A stretch of 64,000 nt of DNA, from positions 1 through 64,000 of the forward strand of contig CAZFCB010000001.1 of assembly GCA_964517585.1 (NCBI GenBank), in the 5' to 3' direction. How positions within the stretch are numbered: position 1 is the stretch's first letter; the number at the start of each line of letters is the position of its first letter. The notes under the pieces were generated by a model, which had not been told where the DNA came from, ran no database searches, and was given only the letters and a program-made list of their open reading frames with translations. Shown one piece after another: positions 17,019 through 26,009 of this stretch. The DNA comes from JAGORY01 sp964517585 (GTDB taxonomy: Bacteria; Patescibacteriota; Gracilibacteria; Peribacterales; Peribacteraceae). The position numbers and the translations under genes were made by a program.

Positions 17019-17810
17019 ATGATGAACCGAGAGCAAATGGTTGTCTCAATTCCGCATGCTGGAACGCTTATTCCTGACGATATTCGAGCACTCATCCCAC
17101 ACGATGAGCTCACGGTGCGAAATGAGTCCGATCTTTTCAGTGATCGCATCTTTACGATTGACGGTGCACGCATCGTGACGACTCCGTACTCACGCATGAT
17201 CTCAGATCCCAATCGAGCACCTGATGAAATTTATTCCGAAGGAATGTTGCGCTCACTCGGCGTTGTCATGTTTGACTTGCATGATGGCAGGCCTGTCTTT
17301 TCCAAAGATCCCTCACTACATACTGTCTCCGAATGGACACATCGCTTTCATGTGCCGTATCACAATGCCCTAGCAAAAGTTGTCAAAGGCGCAAAATTTT
17401 TAATCGATGGTCATACCATGTGGTCCAAAGGTGTGCCTGGTCACTTTGGAGGTGCCGGAAAAGAGCGTGCTGATATTGTGCTTGGCAATCAGTACTTCTG
17501 TACGTGTTCTGCGGAAACAACCAATTTCTTCGCGTCATTTTTTCGCGAGAAAAATTATAACGTAGCCATCAATGATCCCTATCCAGGACGTTTCATTCTT
17601 GGAACGTACTGCAGCAGGCTATATGTCCCCGGCATCCAGATAGAAATAAATCGCAAACTATTTCTCGATGAGAAAACATTAGAACCAGATGAAAAAAGTA
17701 TCCAAAAGCTCCACGCTGAATTTGATGAACTCGTCACAAGTTTCTGTGGCTGGTTCAAGGGTCCAATGAAGCCGGAGGAGAAAGCGCCTGTAGATTTGAG
17801 TAGGCGCTGA
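17019..17810 (+). CDS. N-formylglutamate amidohydrolase family protein (paralogue 2)
   Basis: This 263-residue protein shares the family layout with the gene at 13906-14679: SIPHAG, SDLFSDRIF, SDPNRAPDE, LIDGHTM, GNQYFCTCS and QIEINRKLF. It probably hydrolyses an N-acyl amino acid; the exact substrate is unknown. The start ATG 17019 is chosen because the conserved VSIPHAG motif then lies about 10 residues in; the longer frame from 16950 adds residues without similarity. It is divergent from the GCS2 ligase, with which it may share regulation. A paralogue pair around a ligase and an MscS channel is unusual. Confidence 0.85.
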   Translation: MMNREQMVVSIPHAGTLIPDDIRALIPHDELTVRNESDLFSDRIFTIDGARIVTTPYSRMISDPNRAPDEIYSEGMLRSLGVVMFDLHDGRPVFSKDPSLHTVSEWTHRFHVPYHNALAKVVKGAKFLIDGHTMWSKGVPGHFGGAGKERADIVLGNQYFCTCSAETTNFFASFFREKNYNVAINDPYPGRFILGTYCSRLYVPGIQIEINRKLFLDEKTLEPDEKSIQKLHAEFDELVTSFCGWFKGPMKPEEKAPVDLSRR

Positions 17811-18074
17811 TGATGAACCAAGAGGCATAACAAAGATTGCTCGCTCAAATACTCCACATTTTTGATGAGGTAGAGAGAAAGCATGAAGATCCCCCGAGAC
17901 GAAGATCAACAGGCCTAAATTTGCAGCTTTCTTTTTGGCCACTGTACGTCCTCCGTTAGGATCTCCTTTCTTCTTGCGGTACTCATAACTCGTTCTCGGG
18001 GGTAACTACAACACTCTGAGTGCTGTAATCACAGTGATTGTATTCCTATAAAACAGGCATAATCAATGAGTGTA

Positions 18075-18599
18075 CTACGGTAAAATCTTACCTATCCAAG
18101 ACTGGATGGAGGCAAGAACGCCCGCAGGCTTTCCTGCGCGTAAGCGTACAAGCTCTTTCGACATTGTTGCATTCTCAGACATCAGTTCCTGATTTCGGTT
18201 TTTCACTTCGTCCAAAAGTTGTTCGTAATTTTCAGCGCGTTCTTTGTACAGCGCTAGTTTCTGAGCTTCGGATTGGGATGCCTTAAGATCATTCTCCTGC
18301 TTCAGAAGCTGCGTCGTAATATTCCGGGCTCGTTCACTGAGGGCAATATTCTTCGAAAATTCCTGTCGGAGTTTTGCCTGCAATTTGCTCCTACCTTGAT
18401 GAACGAGGTAGAGCACGATGAGAAGCACGAGCTGCAATCCGAATGCGACCATGACGATGTACGACGCTGCTGTTGTCGGTGGAAGAGATGAACCAAATAA
18501 CCAAAGAAAAGGGTTTAGAAGCGCCGGCCATAGAAGGAAGACATAGGACAAAATCCACACAAAACTCGAAACGAGAAACAGGAAGAGGAAAAACGTCAT
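18075..18599 (-). CDS. Two-helix membrane protein with cytoplasmic coiled coil, unknown
   Basis: Two membrane helices (about residues 3-33 and 46-66) form a hairpin, followed by a positively charged linker and a coiled coil (about 70-155) rich in Glu, Lys and Leu. No family is recognised. The short C-terminal segment ASIQSWIGKIL could be amphipathic. It may be an envelope-associated scaffold. The spacer 17811-18074 before it shows nothing recognisable. Confidence 0.6.
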   Translation of the reverse strand: MTFFLFLFLVSSFVWILSYVFLLWPALLNPFLWLFGSSLPPTTAASYIVMVAFGLQLVLLIVLYLVHQGRSKLQAKLRQEFSKNIALSERARNITTQLLKQENDLKASQSEAQKLALYKERAENYEQLLDEVKNRNQELMSENATMSKELVRLRAGKPAGVLASIQSWIGKILP

Positions 18600-18704
18600 A
18601 GAGTCATATTCTATGAGAGATCACTTCATTTGTACAAATAGACACTCTGAACAAAGCACAGATTTTTACAGAAAAAGGCAGGTACATGTGCATTGTTACT
18701 ATTG

Positions 18705-20345
18705 TTACTCCGCCATCATCACGACTTTCACAAGCTTCAGATCATCGTACGATACGTGTCCGGCAAACGCGTCGAACGCTTCACGCATCGATTGTAGTCC
18801 GCGTTCCTCGTATACGTCTCGAATCCGTCGTGCATCCGGCACGTTTTCGATCAAGTATCCAAGTTCGGGCGCAGTACCAAGGCCAATCAGTTTTTCGATG
18901 TACGTGAGAACCGTACCGACGGTCATGCCACATTGAGCAGCAATAAACGTGAGATCCTTTCGTTCTTGCAAGAGTGTCCGCGTCCTTTCAATCCGTTCAT
19001 GCATCGTGAGTGTCGGACGAGAAGAAGACGAAACCTCCTGAGTCTGCGGTGTGGCCTGAAATACCGAACGCGGCTTATATTTCTTCGCTCTGTCAGCGAG
19101 CGAATCATAAAACGATGTCACAAGAGCATCGGCGCGTATGGAATTTGGACTCCAACGTTCGATCATAAGTCCGTTTCCAGATCTCACACGACTCAGTGCA
19201 ACGTACGCTTGCCCCGGCTCCCAGAGCTGGTGCAAGTCGACGATCATACGATCCAGCGTCGCGCCCTGTGCCTTGTGAATGGTCGTTGCGTACGCAAGTG
19301 AGACCGGAAAGTTCCACGCTGACATGACTTCATTGCCGTCACCATCGAGAGATGAGAATGTATATTTCTCGATGTCGATATCCTCTCCCGTAAACAAGCG
19401 AACGTGCAGAGTCTCATCCGTGACTTCCAGTACATGTCCGAGACTTCCGTTCACAAACAATCCTTCTCCAGACACATCATTTCTCCGCATCATGATGAGC
19501 GCACCGACCTTGAGAAAGAGCGTATCAGGGATCGGTAAATTACGCTTCGCACTCTCTAAATATTTGTCATCACCCATATACCGAGTATTGATTGCGTACT
19601 CTTTTTGAGGAATGGCTTGTAGTCGGAGCCAGTTATATTGATCAGCCTTTGCTCGGTGCGGATAGAGGCGTGTCGCATCCATCCCGTCATCTGTTTTGTG
19701 AGTACGTCTGTTCAAGTACTCATGCACACGGTCATTCACAATACCATCACGAACAAAGTTCAGCACTTCGAGGAATTCTGTGTCCTGCGTTCGCATAACA
19801 GTCGTAAGAAGTGCAGGCTGGAAATCGCTCGCTTCCCATGTGGAATGCAAAAAACACCAATCCTTGGTTTGGTTTCCAGGCGTCACGGGTGGGAGCTGCG
19901 CAAAATCCCCCACGACGATCATACGAAGCCCACCCCAGGGATTTGTATTACCTCGAGCGCGAGCAGCGATAGCTTCCGCAGCCATGAGTGTTGTGCCAGA
20001 AAGCATGGAGACTTCATCAATGATGATGCAACTCGCACGCTGGAGACGGTTTCTCACTTTTTTACTACGAAGTGCAATTTCAACTGCTTTCACCGGCCCG
20101 CCTTCCATGATGCCAAGACCGAAAAAACTGTGAAATGTTCTCCCGCCGACGATGACGGCAGCGGCACCAGTGCTAGCGACAATCGGAAAGTCATCAGAAC
20201 CTTTACCGCGCAGATACGTATCAAGCAGGAAACTCTTACCTGTACCAGCGGCGCCAGTCAGAAAGACGTTTCCTTCATGCGTGAGCACATCGAGGGCCTT
20301 TGTTTGGCACGCTGTGAGACTTGCCGAAGTGCTAGAAGTAGTCAT
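18705..20345 (-). CDS. PIF1-like superfamily 1B DNA helicase with C-terminal HTH
   Basis: The protein is a 5'-3' DNA helicase of the PIF1/RecD type. Motifs in order are Walker A GAAGTGKS (near residue 31), STGAAA, IIDEVSML (Walker B), VGDFAQLPPV and, near residue 365, the YATTIHKAQG motif followed by YVALSRVRSG. The C-terminal 100 residues (from TMHERIERTRTL) resemble a helicase-associated helix-turn-helix domain. PIF1-type helicases unwind G-quadruplexes and R-loops in eukaryotes; bacterial roles are less clear. The start at 20345 (MTTSSTS) skips 13 residues without conservation. The gene stands alone. Confidence 0.88.
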   Translation of the reverse strand: MTTSSTSASLTACQTKALDVLTHEGNVFLTGAAGTGKSFLLDTYLRGKGSDDFPIVASTGAAAVIVGGRTFHSFFGLGIMEGGPVKAVEIALRSKKVRNRLQRASCIIIDEVSMLSGTTLMAAEAIAARARGNTNPWGGLRMIVVGDFAQLPPVTPGNQTKDWCFLHSTWEASDFQPALLTTVMRTQDTEFLEVLNFVRDGIVNDRVHEYLNRRTHKTDDGMDATRLYPHRAKADQYNWLRLQAIPQKEYAINTRYMGDDKYLESAKRNLPIPDTLFLKVGALIMMRRNDVSGEGLFVNGSLGHVLEVTDETLHVRLFTGEDIDIEKYTFSSLDGDGNEVMSAWNFPVSLAYATTIHKAQGATLDRMIVDLHQLWEPGQAYVALSRVRSGNGLMIERWSPNSIRADALVTSFYDSLADRAKKYKPRSVFQATPQTQEVSSSSRPTLTMHERIERTRTLLQERKDLTFIAAQCGMTVGTVLTYIEKLIGLGTAPELGYLIENVPDARRIRDVYEERGLQSMREAFDAFAGHVSYDDLKLVKVVMMAE

Positions 20346-20456
20346 ACGGAGAAGATGGTAGCACTCAAAAATTTTCTCGCGCATTTTTTTTGTGACACCT
20401 CTTGAAAGTAACTGTGTACATCTGCATACTTTTTATCTTCCGCTCCCCCACTATTC

Positions 20457-20987
20457 ATGCCCCTCATGACTTCCAAGAAAACCTGGTTGGTTTTGTCTGT
20501 GATCATTGTAATCTTGCTCACATGGATCATTGTCCGTTCGGCCTCAGGTTTCATGGGACGTGCGATGGTAGAAAACATGATAGAAAAGGCATCAGATGGA
20601 CAGGCAGATGTACGTCTCAAGACTGATGGCACGATGGACATCGCTACGAAAGATGGATCTCTGTCGATGGGCACAGATCTCCACAAGGACTGGCCGAAAG
20701 ATGTGCCATCCTACGCTGGGGCCACCGTGACGTATTCGGCCTCCATGAACGAAACTGACGACAAAACTGGTATGGCTCTCGTTCTGATGACAACGGATAC
20801 CACTGCAGTTGTGCACTCGTTCTATGAAACTGAACTGAAACGTAACGGATGGACGATCACGAATGCCATGCAAGGTGACAGCACAGCCATCATAACCGCC
20901 GAGAAAGATGGCAGACAGCTCTCGATTGCAATCAGCGAATCAGAGGGGCAAACCGGCATTACGCTTGCCGTAGAGTCAGGACAGTAA
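20457..20987 (+). CDS. Membrane-anchored extracytoplasmic protein, unknown
   Basis: One N-terminal membrane helix (about residues 9-28) anchors a domain of about 140 residues that probably lies outside the membrane. The motif VPSYAGATVTYS followed by VVHSFYETELKRNGW resembles small uncharacterised lipoprotein-type domains that often recur in Patescibacteria envelope proteins. A possible alternative start is ATG 20466. The function is unknown. Confidence 0.6.
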   Translation: MPLMTSKKTWLVLSVIIVILLTWIIVRSASGFMGRAMVENMIEKASDGQADVRLKTDGTMDIATKDGSLSMGTDLHKDWPKDVPSYAGATVTYSASMNETDDKTGMALVLMTTDTTAVVHSFYETELKRNGWTITNAMQGDSTAIITAEKDGRQLSIAISESEGQTGITLAVESGQ

Positions 20988-21013
20988 GTTTTCTCGTCGT
21001 AGTCGGGACCTGC

Positions 21014-21502
21014 CTACTTGGCATCCTCGAGCTGCAGTTTCACATTCGCGAGATCACTCTGAAGTTTTGCGAGTTGATTGCTCAGTTGATTGCGTGATTT
21101 CTGCAGTCTTGTCAGAGAATCCTGATACCCTGCCGTATCTCCGGACACCGTCGTCATTGTACGCTCAAGAATCTCTATCTTGTCTTCTGCTGCCATTAGC
21201 CTTTTGTGCACACTCTTGATAGTACGATTCAACTGATTTATTTTGCGAGTCAGCGCAGCTTTCGGAAGTACAGTCCTGCGTGACGATGTTACATGTACAG
21301 AATTCCCTGTAGGAGCGTAAACGTTTGGATAGTATGGAATGATCTGCTGATACGGATTTGCACTCGCACGAGCATACGAAACGACTGCGCCTGCAGTATT
21401 GCCTTCGGCATTTGTCATGACAGCGGTCACCACGACAGACAATGAAATGACAATGATGAAAGCTGTAGTTATAAACGGTGAAGGCGTTTTTTGTGTACGC
21501 AT
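21014..21502 (-). CDS. Membrane-anchored coiled-coil protein, unknown
   Basis: A signal-anchor helix (about residues 10-30) is followed by a low-complexity Tyr/Pro/Ser segment (about 45-75) and a coiled coil (about 80-160). It is likely exported and attached to the membrane by its N-terminus. No family is recognised. It converges with the preceding plus-strand gene with a 26-bp gap. The 171-bp region upstream (21503-21673) is very A+T rich near 21520-21560 and probably holds its promoter. Confidence 0.6.
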   Translation of the reverse strand: MRTQKTPSPFITTAFIIVISLSVVVTAVMTNAEGNTAGAVVSYARASANPYQQIIPYYPNVYAPTGNSVHVTSSRRTVLPKAALTRKINQLNRTIKSVHKRLMAAEDKIEILERTMTTVSGDTAGYQDSLTRLQKSRNQLSNQLAKLQSDLANVKLQLEDAK

Positions 21503-21673
21503 AAGTGAAGTAAGAGATGAATGTACATAGTATATTATATCATATTATTTATAATATTGGAAGCGCTGGCTGAAGTTTGCATGTATTGCACAGTCAGAGG
21601 AAACTGAACTCATGAAGCTGAAATAACACTGTGGAACTTGAAACGTTACTTCACTGATTCCCCTCCCCATCCT

Positions 21674-22393
21674 ATGAAACATGACATCATCATGCGCCCG
21701 TCATACTCCGCGCTCCGCGTTGTCCTCGGTAACGGCGAATTGATCCACGCAGAATCTGGAACGATGCTCGCAATGGACGCCTCAGCAACAATAGAAGGCA
21801 AGATGAAGGGTGGCATGTGGAAAGCTGCGAAACGTGCGATCCTCACGAGTGAAAGCTTCTTCGTCACAACGATCACCGCACAAGAGAATGAGACGGAAGT
21901 CATGCTAGCGCCACGCGCCACTGGCGACATCGAAGCGATAGAAATGAACGGCGAAGAGTACCTCGTACAAGGAGGATCATTCCTCGCATCGACTGGTGAC
22001 ATTGAGACTGACAGCAAATTTACAGGCTTCCGTGGATTTCTAAGCGGTGAAGGCATCTTCATGATCCAAACAAAAGGAAAAGGAACGATGTTCGTGAGTT
22101 CCTTCGGAGGCATTGTCAAAAAAGAAATTGCAGCAGGCAAAGAATTCATCGTCGATAACGGCCACATCGTGGCATTTCCAAAAAATGTAGAGTATCGCAT
22201 GGCAAAAGTAGGAGAAGGCATGATGAACATGGTGACGACTGGAGAAGGGCTGGTCTGCATTTTTACAGGCCCTGGCACCGTATATTTGCAAACGAGAAAT
22301 TTGCGGTCATTTGCAGAAAACCTCAATCCATTTTTGCCTCAACGCGGCAAATCGCAGGGTATGGGACTGCTCGGCAACGTTTTCGGAAGCTAA
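21674..22393 (+). CDS. AIM24 / TIGR00266 family protein
   Basis: The 239-residue protein matches the AIM24 family, a beta-barrel-like fold of unknown role widespread in bacteria and present in mitochondria. Supporting segments are RPSYSALRVVLGNGELIHAESGTM near the N-terminus and a repeated glycine-rich beta pattern (SGEGIFMIQTKGKGTMFVSS, GGIVKKEIAAGKEFIVDNGHIVAF). I chose ATG 21674 because the conserved N-terminus follows it at once. Its stop overlaps the 3' end of the convergent fusion gene by 4 bp. Confidence 0.85.
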   Translation: MKHDIIMRPSYSALRVVLGNGELIHAESGTMLAMDASATIEGKMKGGMWKAAKRAILTSESFFVTTITAQENETEVMLAPRATGDIEAIEMNGEEYLVQGGSFLASTGDIETDSKFTGFRGFLSGEGIFMIQTKGKGTMFVSSFGGIVKKEIAAGKEFIVDNGHIVAFPKNVEYRMAKVGEGMMNMVTTGEGLVCIFTGPGTVYLQTRNLRSFAENLNPFLPQRGKSQGMGLLGNVFGS

Positions 22394-25300
22394 AGACCTT
22401 GTTTCTGACAACGGGAGTTGATGAGCTCCGCAGTAACTGAAGCTCCGATAATGATGGCTCCCGACAAAACCAAGAGCAACGTAGGCTGCACAGAACGTAT
22501 CACGAACGCCTCGATGATGAACGTAATGAAGACAGAGAGATTGAACATCATGTGTGCCAGATAACCGTCAATGCGCTTGAATGCGGCGTAGTTGCACATC
22601 TGGCCAACACCTTCGAAAAGCCCGATACCGAGTCCGAGTAAGACTGCCTTCATCGTGAGACTACCAAAAATAGGCCATTGAAAGATGGCAGCCAAAATAA
22701 TAATTGGCGACACGAAAAGAAGAAGATAGAAAAAGACATGCATGTTCAGAACCGCCGGATCTGTGGATGCAAAATTCTTAATGTACTGGATTTGCGCAAC
22801 AACGAGGATGACGTCAAAGAGCGCTGCTATGAACGCCAGCAAATCACCGAGCACGCTTGTGGCACTACTAGCACTGCTACTGAATACCAACAGCGAACTA
22901 CCGAGCCCAGCTGTGACCGCAAGAAGAAAAATCCACAGCATTGTCCTTGGTTGCCTCAAGTACGGAATCTCTTTCCTCCAGAAAGCCGCAGCAACGAGTA
23001 AACCAAGGAGCGGCGCAAAATTATTGAAGAGAAGCAGATTCGTGCCCGTTGTATGCACAAGACTCGCGTTCTTGAGGTACATGAACCCAATTTGTCCGAC
23101 GACGAGGCAGAGAAAAAACTTTTCGTGCGGAATGTTCATGCGTTGCACAAGAGTCACCTTGCTTCGTTTGCCGAGTACTTGTCGAAAGAGCAGAACAACA
23201 GTGGATACGGACAAAACGCCAAAACCGAGAAGAAATATCCTCATGAATGGCGATAGCATGTTGGCATCGGTATAGCGAATGTAGATCGGCTCTACGCCCC
23301 AGATAATGACGGCAATTGTACGAATGAGATATCCAGCAAACTTTCGACGCTTCAGTTTCACCCATGCCTGATCGGACATAGGCTTCGTCTTATATCCGAA
23401 TGGCGCAAAAAGTGCATCTGCTTCAAAAAATCGATACCCCATATAGACAAGTGACAGCACAAAAATACTTATGAGAGGGAGTAAACTTGCTGTTTCTTCG
23501 CTGATGAGAAGAATGCGTACAATCAAGAGCAAAAGACCAGCGATATTCAGAAGCATTCCTATCCCGAAATACCATAGTTCAGATCGCATTCGAACAATGT
23601 AATTTCTAAGAAGTCTCAGAAGATAATAGTTCAAAATAAATATCGGCAGTAACGGCAGAGCTTGAATGATGATACGAGGAAAGAATGAAAGAGATATGAG
23701 AGCTTGTTGATATGTCGAGAAGAACACAAGATCGAGAGCGACAAATCCAGATGCAACAATAAACGCTGCTATAAGGAATAGCTTTTGCTTGCGGGGAATA
23801 AGGCTACGAAGTGATGAAATCCATTCTTGACGCTCTAAATGCTCAACGAAATCTGCAAACTGAAGTCGGTCTTGGCAGTGACCGCTTACAAAAATATCCG
23901 ACATCCGTTGAGAAGCATGTGACTGAACACTGATGTGTTCTATGTGAACATCGTTTTGCCGAATAATACCGTCGAGCTGTGACAGTACATCTTGGTTTGA
24001 CTGCTCCCCTGCTGCAATATGCAGCTGAAAAGAATATTTTCCTGACGATGGAAGCAATCGATTTTTTTTATCTGGATATATGTAAAAAACAACATCGCGT
24101 GCTCGTATCACTCCCTCCCCAACCATCGACAGCACTTGATCAAATGTCTCTCGTCGGAAATTTTTTGCCACACTGTGACATTGGGCATGAGAGAGTCCTG
24201 AGAGTAAGCCTTTGTTGTAGTGATCAAGCTCTTTTTGGAGCAGCAATGCCCCAAGAGCAATTTTTTCAGACTTTTCATTTTTTTTAAGAACATCAACAAT
24301 GTGAAACCGTGCATGTCTGGTCGATACCATCTGCAGCCAGTCAAATGTGGCATGCTCGTGCTTGGGATCGAGCGTGACGTGTACTTCGTCGTCTTCTTTC
24401 AAAACCTCTGAATACGGAACCGGACGCCCATTGACCGTAATAGCACTCGTATTACCAGCGCCACTATTATGAAGTGAGTATGCCGCGTCGAGTGCTGTGG
24501 AACCTTTCGGGATCGATATACGTTTACGATCGATAGTGACGGAAATCGTCTCTTTGAGAATATCGGATTCCAATGCCTCCCAAAACGCTGTGCTCGAATC
24601 ACGAGTACTAAGATCGAGCGACTCAGAACGTTCAAGCCAACGAAAACTTTGGAGTTTTGGAGCGGCTGGATCGAAGAGTGGCAATGCAATACCCGTCATG
24701 GCCTGTTCGTACATCTCAGGTGTACGTATTCGCACTTCGATGACGGAACCATCCTCCAGAGAAACAAATGTATGAAGACTCTGGTATCCAGCGTCACTCG
24801 GTGCTGCGATGAAATCTCTAAACTGGCCACTCACAGGACGATAGAGTGTATGGAGTGTCTTCAGGAGTTGATAACAATCATCTTCCGTCCGCACGATGAC
24901 ACTTACGGAAAAAGCATCCTGCAACAAAGGGCTTCCACCACGTTCCTGCATACGATCATGGAAAATAAAGAGGTTACGGGGAAACATTGTCACGGAGATC
25001 AAGCCATACGACTCTGAGTATTTCCGAAGGTCGCGCTCCACAGATTCCGTCAGAGGAAGTGCTGCATGACACATAGCATCGCGTCTCGCTTTCTCCGCAA
25101 GCCCACTATCAAATGCGTGCGGAACGCACAGCTCAGCAAAAATACGACGAACATTCCTGAGTCCCAAGTGAAACGCGATTTTGTAGTACACAGAGAGTGT
25201 CTCGATGGCGAATCGACGGCGTCTCTCTGGAGTCGGCAGCGAATCAATAGTCTGAACATTGTGGAGCCTATCCGCCAGCTTGATGAGAATACTACGCACA

Positions 25301-25695
25301 TCAAAACGCATGACATCGAAGAGTTTGCGCAGTGTTTCGATCTTACGATCGAGCGGAAGATCTGGGCTCAAGTCCGCCTGAGAAAACTTTGTAATCCCTT
25401 CTACGAGCATCGCAACTTTTCGTCCAAATTTCACGGCAATTTCCTCACGATGAACAGGTGTATCTTCGAGAACATCGTGAAGTAGTGCGGCAATAACCGT
25501 GTCTCTGTCTGCCTTCCAACCTGCAACGATTTCAGCAACATGAATGACGTGTGTCACGTACGGCGTGCCATCTTCGCGCTTTTGGGATGCATGCGCTTCT
25601 ACAGCAAAATTAAACGCGGCATGGACATCGGTGATATCCCCCGGAGACAGGTGTTTCAGTAGGGCCGCAAGATGACGGAAGTCAAGATGTTGCAT
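22390..25695 (-). CDS. Rel/SpoT-like (p)ppGpp hydrolase fused to a multi-pass EamA-like membrane domain
   Basis: The N-half has the long RSH layout. The HD hydrolase domain (about 25-180) keeps H49, H73-D74, E77-D78 and D142 (HDVLEDT, KLADRLHN). A synthetase-like domain (about 225-345) has RDFIAAPSDAGYQSLHT and IEVRIRT, and a TGS domain lies at about 384-442. Compared by eye with streptococcal Rel, the synthetase lacks several nucleotide-binding residues (the R241, K304 and N306 equivalents are F238, S300 and A302), while Y304, E320 and D260 remain. So hydrolase activity is likely and synthesis doubtful. From residue 637 the protein is membrane-embedded: about four helices, a loop, then an EamA/DMT-type bundle of about ten helices to residue 1101. 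No stop or frameshift interrupts the join. Confidence 0.85.
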   Translation of the reverse strand: MQHLDFRHLAALLKHLSPGDITDVHAAFNFAVEAHASQKREDGTPYVTHVIHVAEIVAGWKADRDTVIAALLHDVLEDTPVHREEIAVKFGRKVAMLVEGITKFSQADLSPDLPLDRKIETLRKLFDVMRFDVRSILIKLADRLHNVQTIDSLPTPERRRRFAIETLSVYYKIAFHLGLRNVRRIFAELCVPHAFDSGLAEKARRDAMCHAALPLTESVERDLRKYSESYGLISVTMFPRNLFIFHDRMQERGGSPLLQDAFSVSVIVRTEDDCYQLLKTLHTLYRPVSGQFRDFIAAPSDAGYQSLHTFVSLEDGSVIEVRIRTPEMYEQAMTGIALPLFDPAAPKLQSFRWLERSESLDLSTRDSSTAFWEALESDILKETISVTIDRKRISIPKGSTALDAAYSLHNSGAGNTSAITVNGRPVPYSEVLKEDDEVHVTLDPKHEHATFDWLQMVSTRHARFHIVDVLKKNEKSEKIALGALLLQKELDHYNKGLLSGLSHAQCHSVAKNFRRETFDQVLSMVGEGVIRARDVVFYIYPDKKNRLLPSSGKYSFQLHIAAGEQSNQDVLSQLDGIIRQNDVHIEHISVQSHASQRMSDIFVSGHCQDRLQFADFVEHLERQEWISSLRSLIPRKQKLFLIAAFIVASGFVALDLVFFSTYQQALISLSFFPRIIIQALPLLPIFILNYYLLRLLRNYIVRMRSELWYFGIGMLLNIAGLLLLIVRILLISEETASLLPLISIFVLSLVYMGYRFFEADALFAPFGYKTKPMSDQAWVKLKRRKFAGYLIRTIAVIIWGVEPIYIRYTDANMLSPFMRIFLLGFGVLSVSTVVLLFRQVLGKRSKVTLVQRMNIPHEKFFLCLVVGQIGFMYLKNASLVHTTGTNLLLFNNFAPLLGLLVAAAFWRKEIPYLRQPRTMLWIFLLAVTAGLGSSLLVFSSSASSATSVLGDLLAFIAALFDVILVVAQIQYIKNFASTDPAVLNMHVFFYLLLFVSPIIILAAIFQWPIFGSLTMKAVLLGLGIGLFEGVGQMCNYAAFKRIDGYLAHMMFNLSVFITFIIEAFVIRSVQPTLLLVLSGAIIIGASVTAELINSRCQKQGL

Positions 25696-25706
25696 GCCTC
25701 ACGCCG

Positions 25707-25712
25707 AGTATA
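25707..25712 (-). promoter_or_regulatory. -10 box of the Rel-EamA fusion gene
   Basis: TATACT on the minus strand lies 11 nt before the start codon at 25695, leaving a predicted 5' leader of only a few bases. No Shine-Dalgarno sequence is apparent. Confidence 0.45.
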
Positions 25713-25738
25713 AACCACCTCCGCTGAAACGATGCACG

Positions 25739-25770
25739 AAAAAACCCCACAACACCGAAGTGTGTGAGGT
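25739..25770 (-). terminator. Intrinsic terminator of the small Cys-peptide transcript
   Basis: Read on the minus strand, CCTCACACAC and GTGTTGTGGGG form a stem closed by a TTCG tetraloop, followed by six T residues (25739-25744). This is a textbook rho-independent terminator. It serves a transcript coming from higher coordinates, in front of the Rel-EamA gene. Confidence 0.85.
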
Positions 25771-25794
25771 TATTTCGTTAGTTGTGCTGGGCAA

Positions 25795-25827
25795 TTAGTT
25801 GCCGCAGCTGCATCCGCCTCCAAACAT
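25795..25827 (-). CDS. Candidate 10-residue Cys-containing micropeptide
   Basis: An ATG at 25827 opens a short frame encoding MFGGGCSCGN and a TAA stop. It lies inside a transcript of about 110 nt bounded by a near-perfect promoter (25858-25887) and a strong terminator (25739-25770), with no other gene inside. The GGGCSCG sequence could bind a metal or act as a leader. No ribosome-binding site is visible. The frame stays open upstream (VLFIPLIP before the Met) but has no standard start there. The RNA itself, not the peptide, may be the product. Confidence 0.4.
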   Translation of the reverse strand: MFGGGCSCGN

Positions 25828-25857
25828 GGGAATTAGGGGAATGAATAGAACACGGTC

Positions 25858-25887
25858 ATTATAGTTTAGTACTAAACTAATTGTCAA
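25858..25887 (-). promoter_or_regulatory. Consensus promoter with 18-bp palindromic operator
   Basis: On the minus strand TTGACA (25882-25887) and TATAAT (25858-25863) are both perfect and 18 bp apart. The spacer holds the perfect palindrome TAGTTTAGTACTAAACTA (25862-25879), overlapping the -10 box by two bases. This placement is classic for a repressor operator. The regulator is unknown. The predicted transcript starts near 25851. Confidence 0.75.
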
Positions 25888-26009
25888 CGGTATTTTTACA
25901 GATTCTCAGCGTGCCCTTCCAGGGCGCGATCCTGCCAAAGAGAAACGAATTGCAGACCGTTATCGCGGCCGGGATGGCCGCACTGATCTGAAACGTAACG
26001 ATGGAAGGA

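Noticed and set aside
17679..17942. Minus-strand frame of 87 codons at the end of amidohydrolase paralogue 2
   Set aside because: It overlaps the C-terminus of a real gene and has no recognisable product; the spacer 17811-18074 shows nothing else.
19638..20405. Plus-strand frame of 255 codons opposite the PIF1-like helicase
   Set aside because: No motif and Cys/His/Ser-rich composition; antisense shadow of a strongly supported gene.
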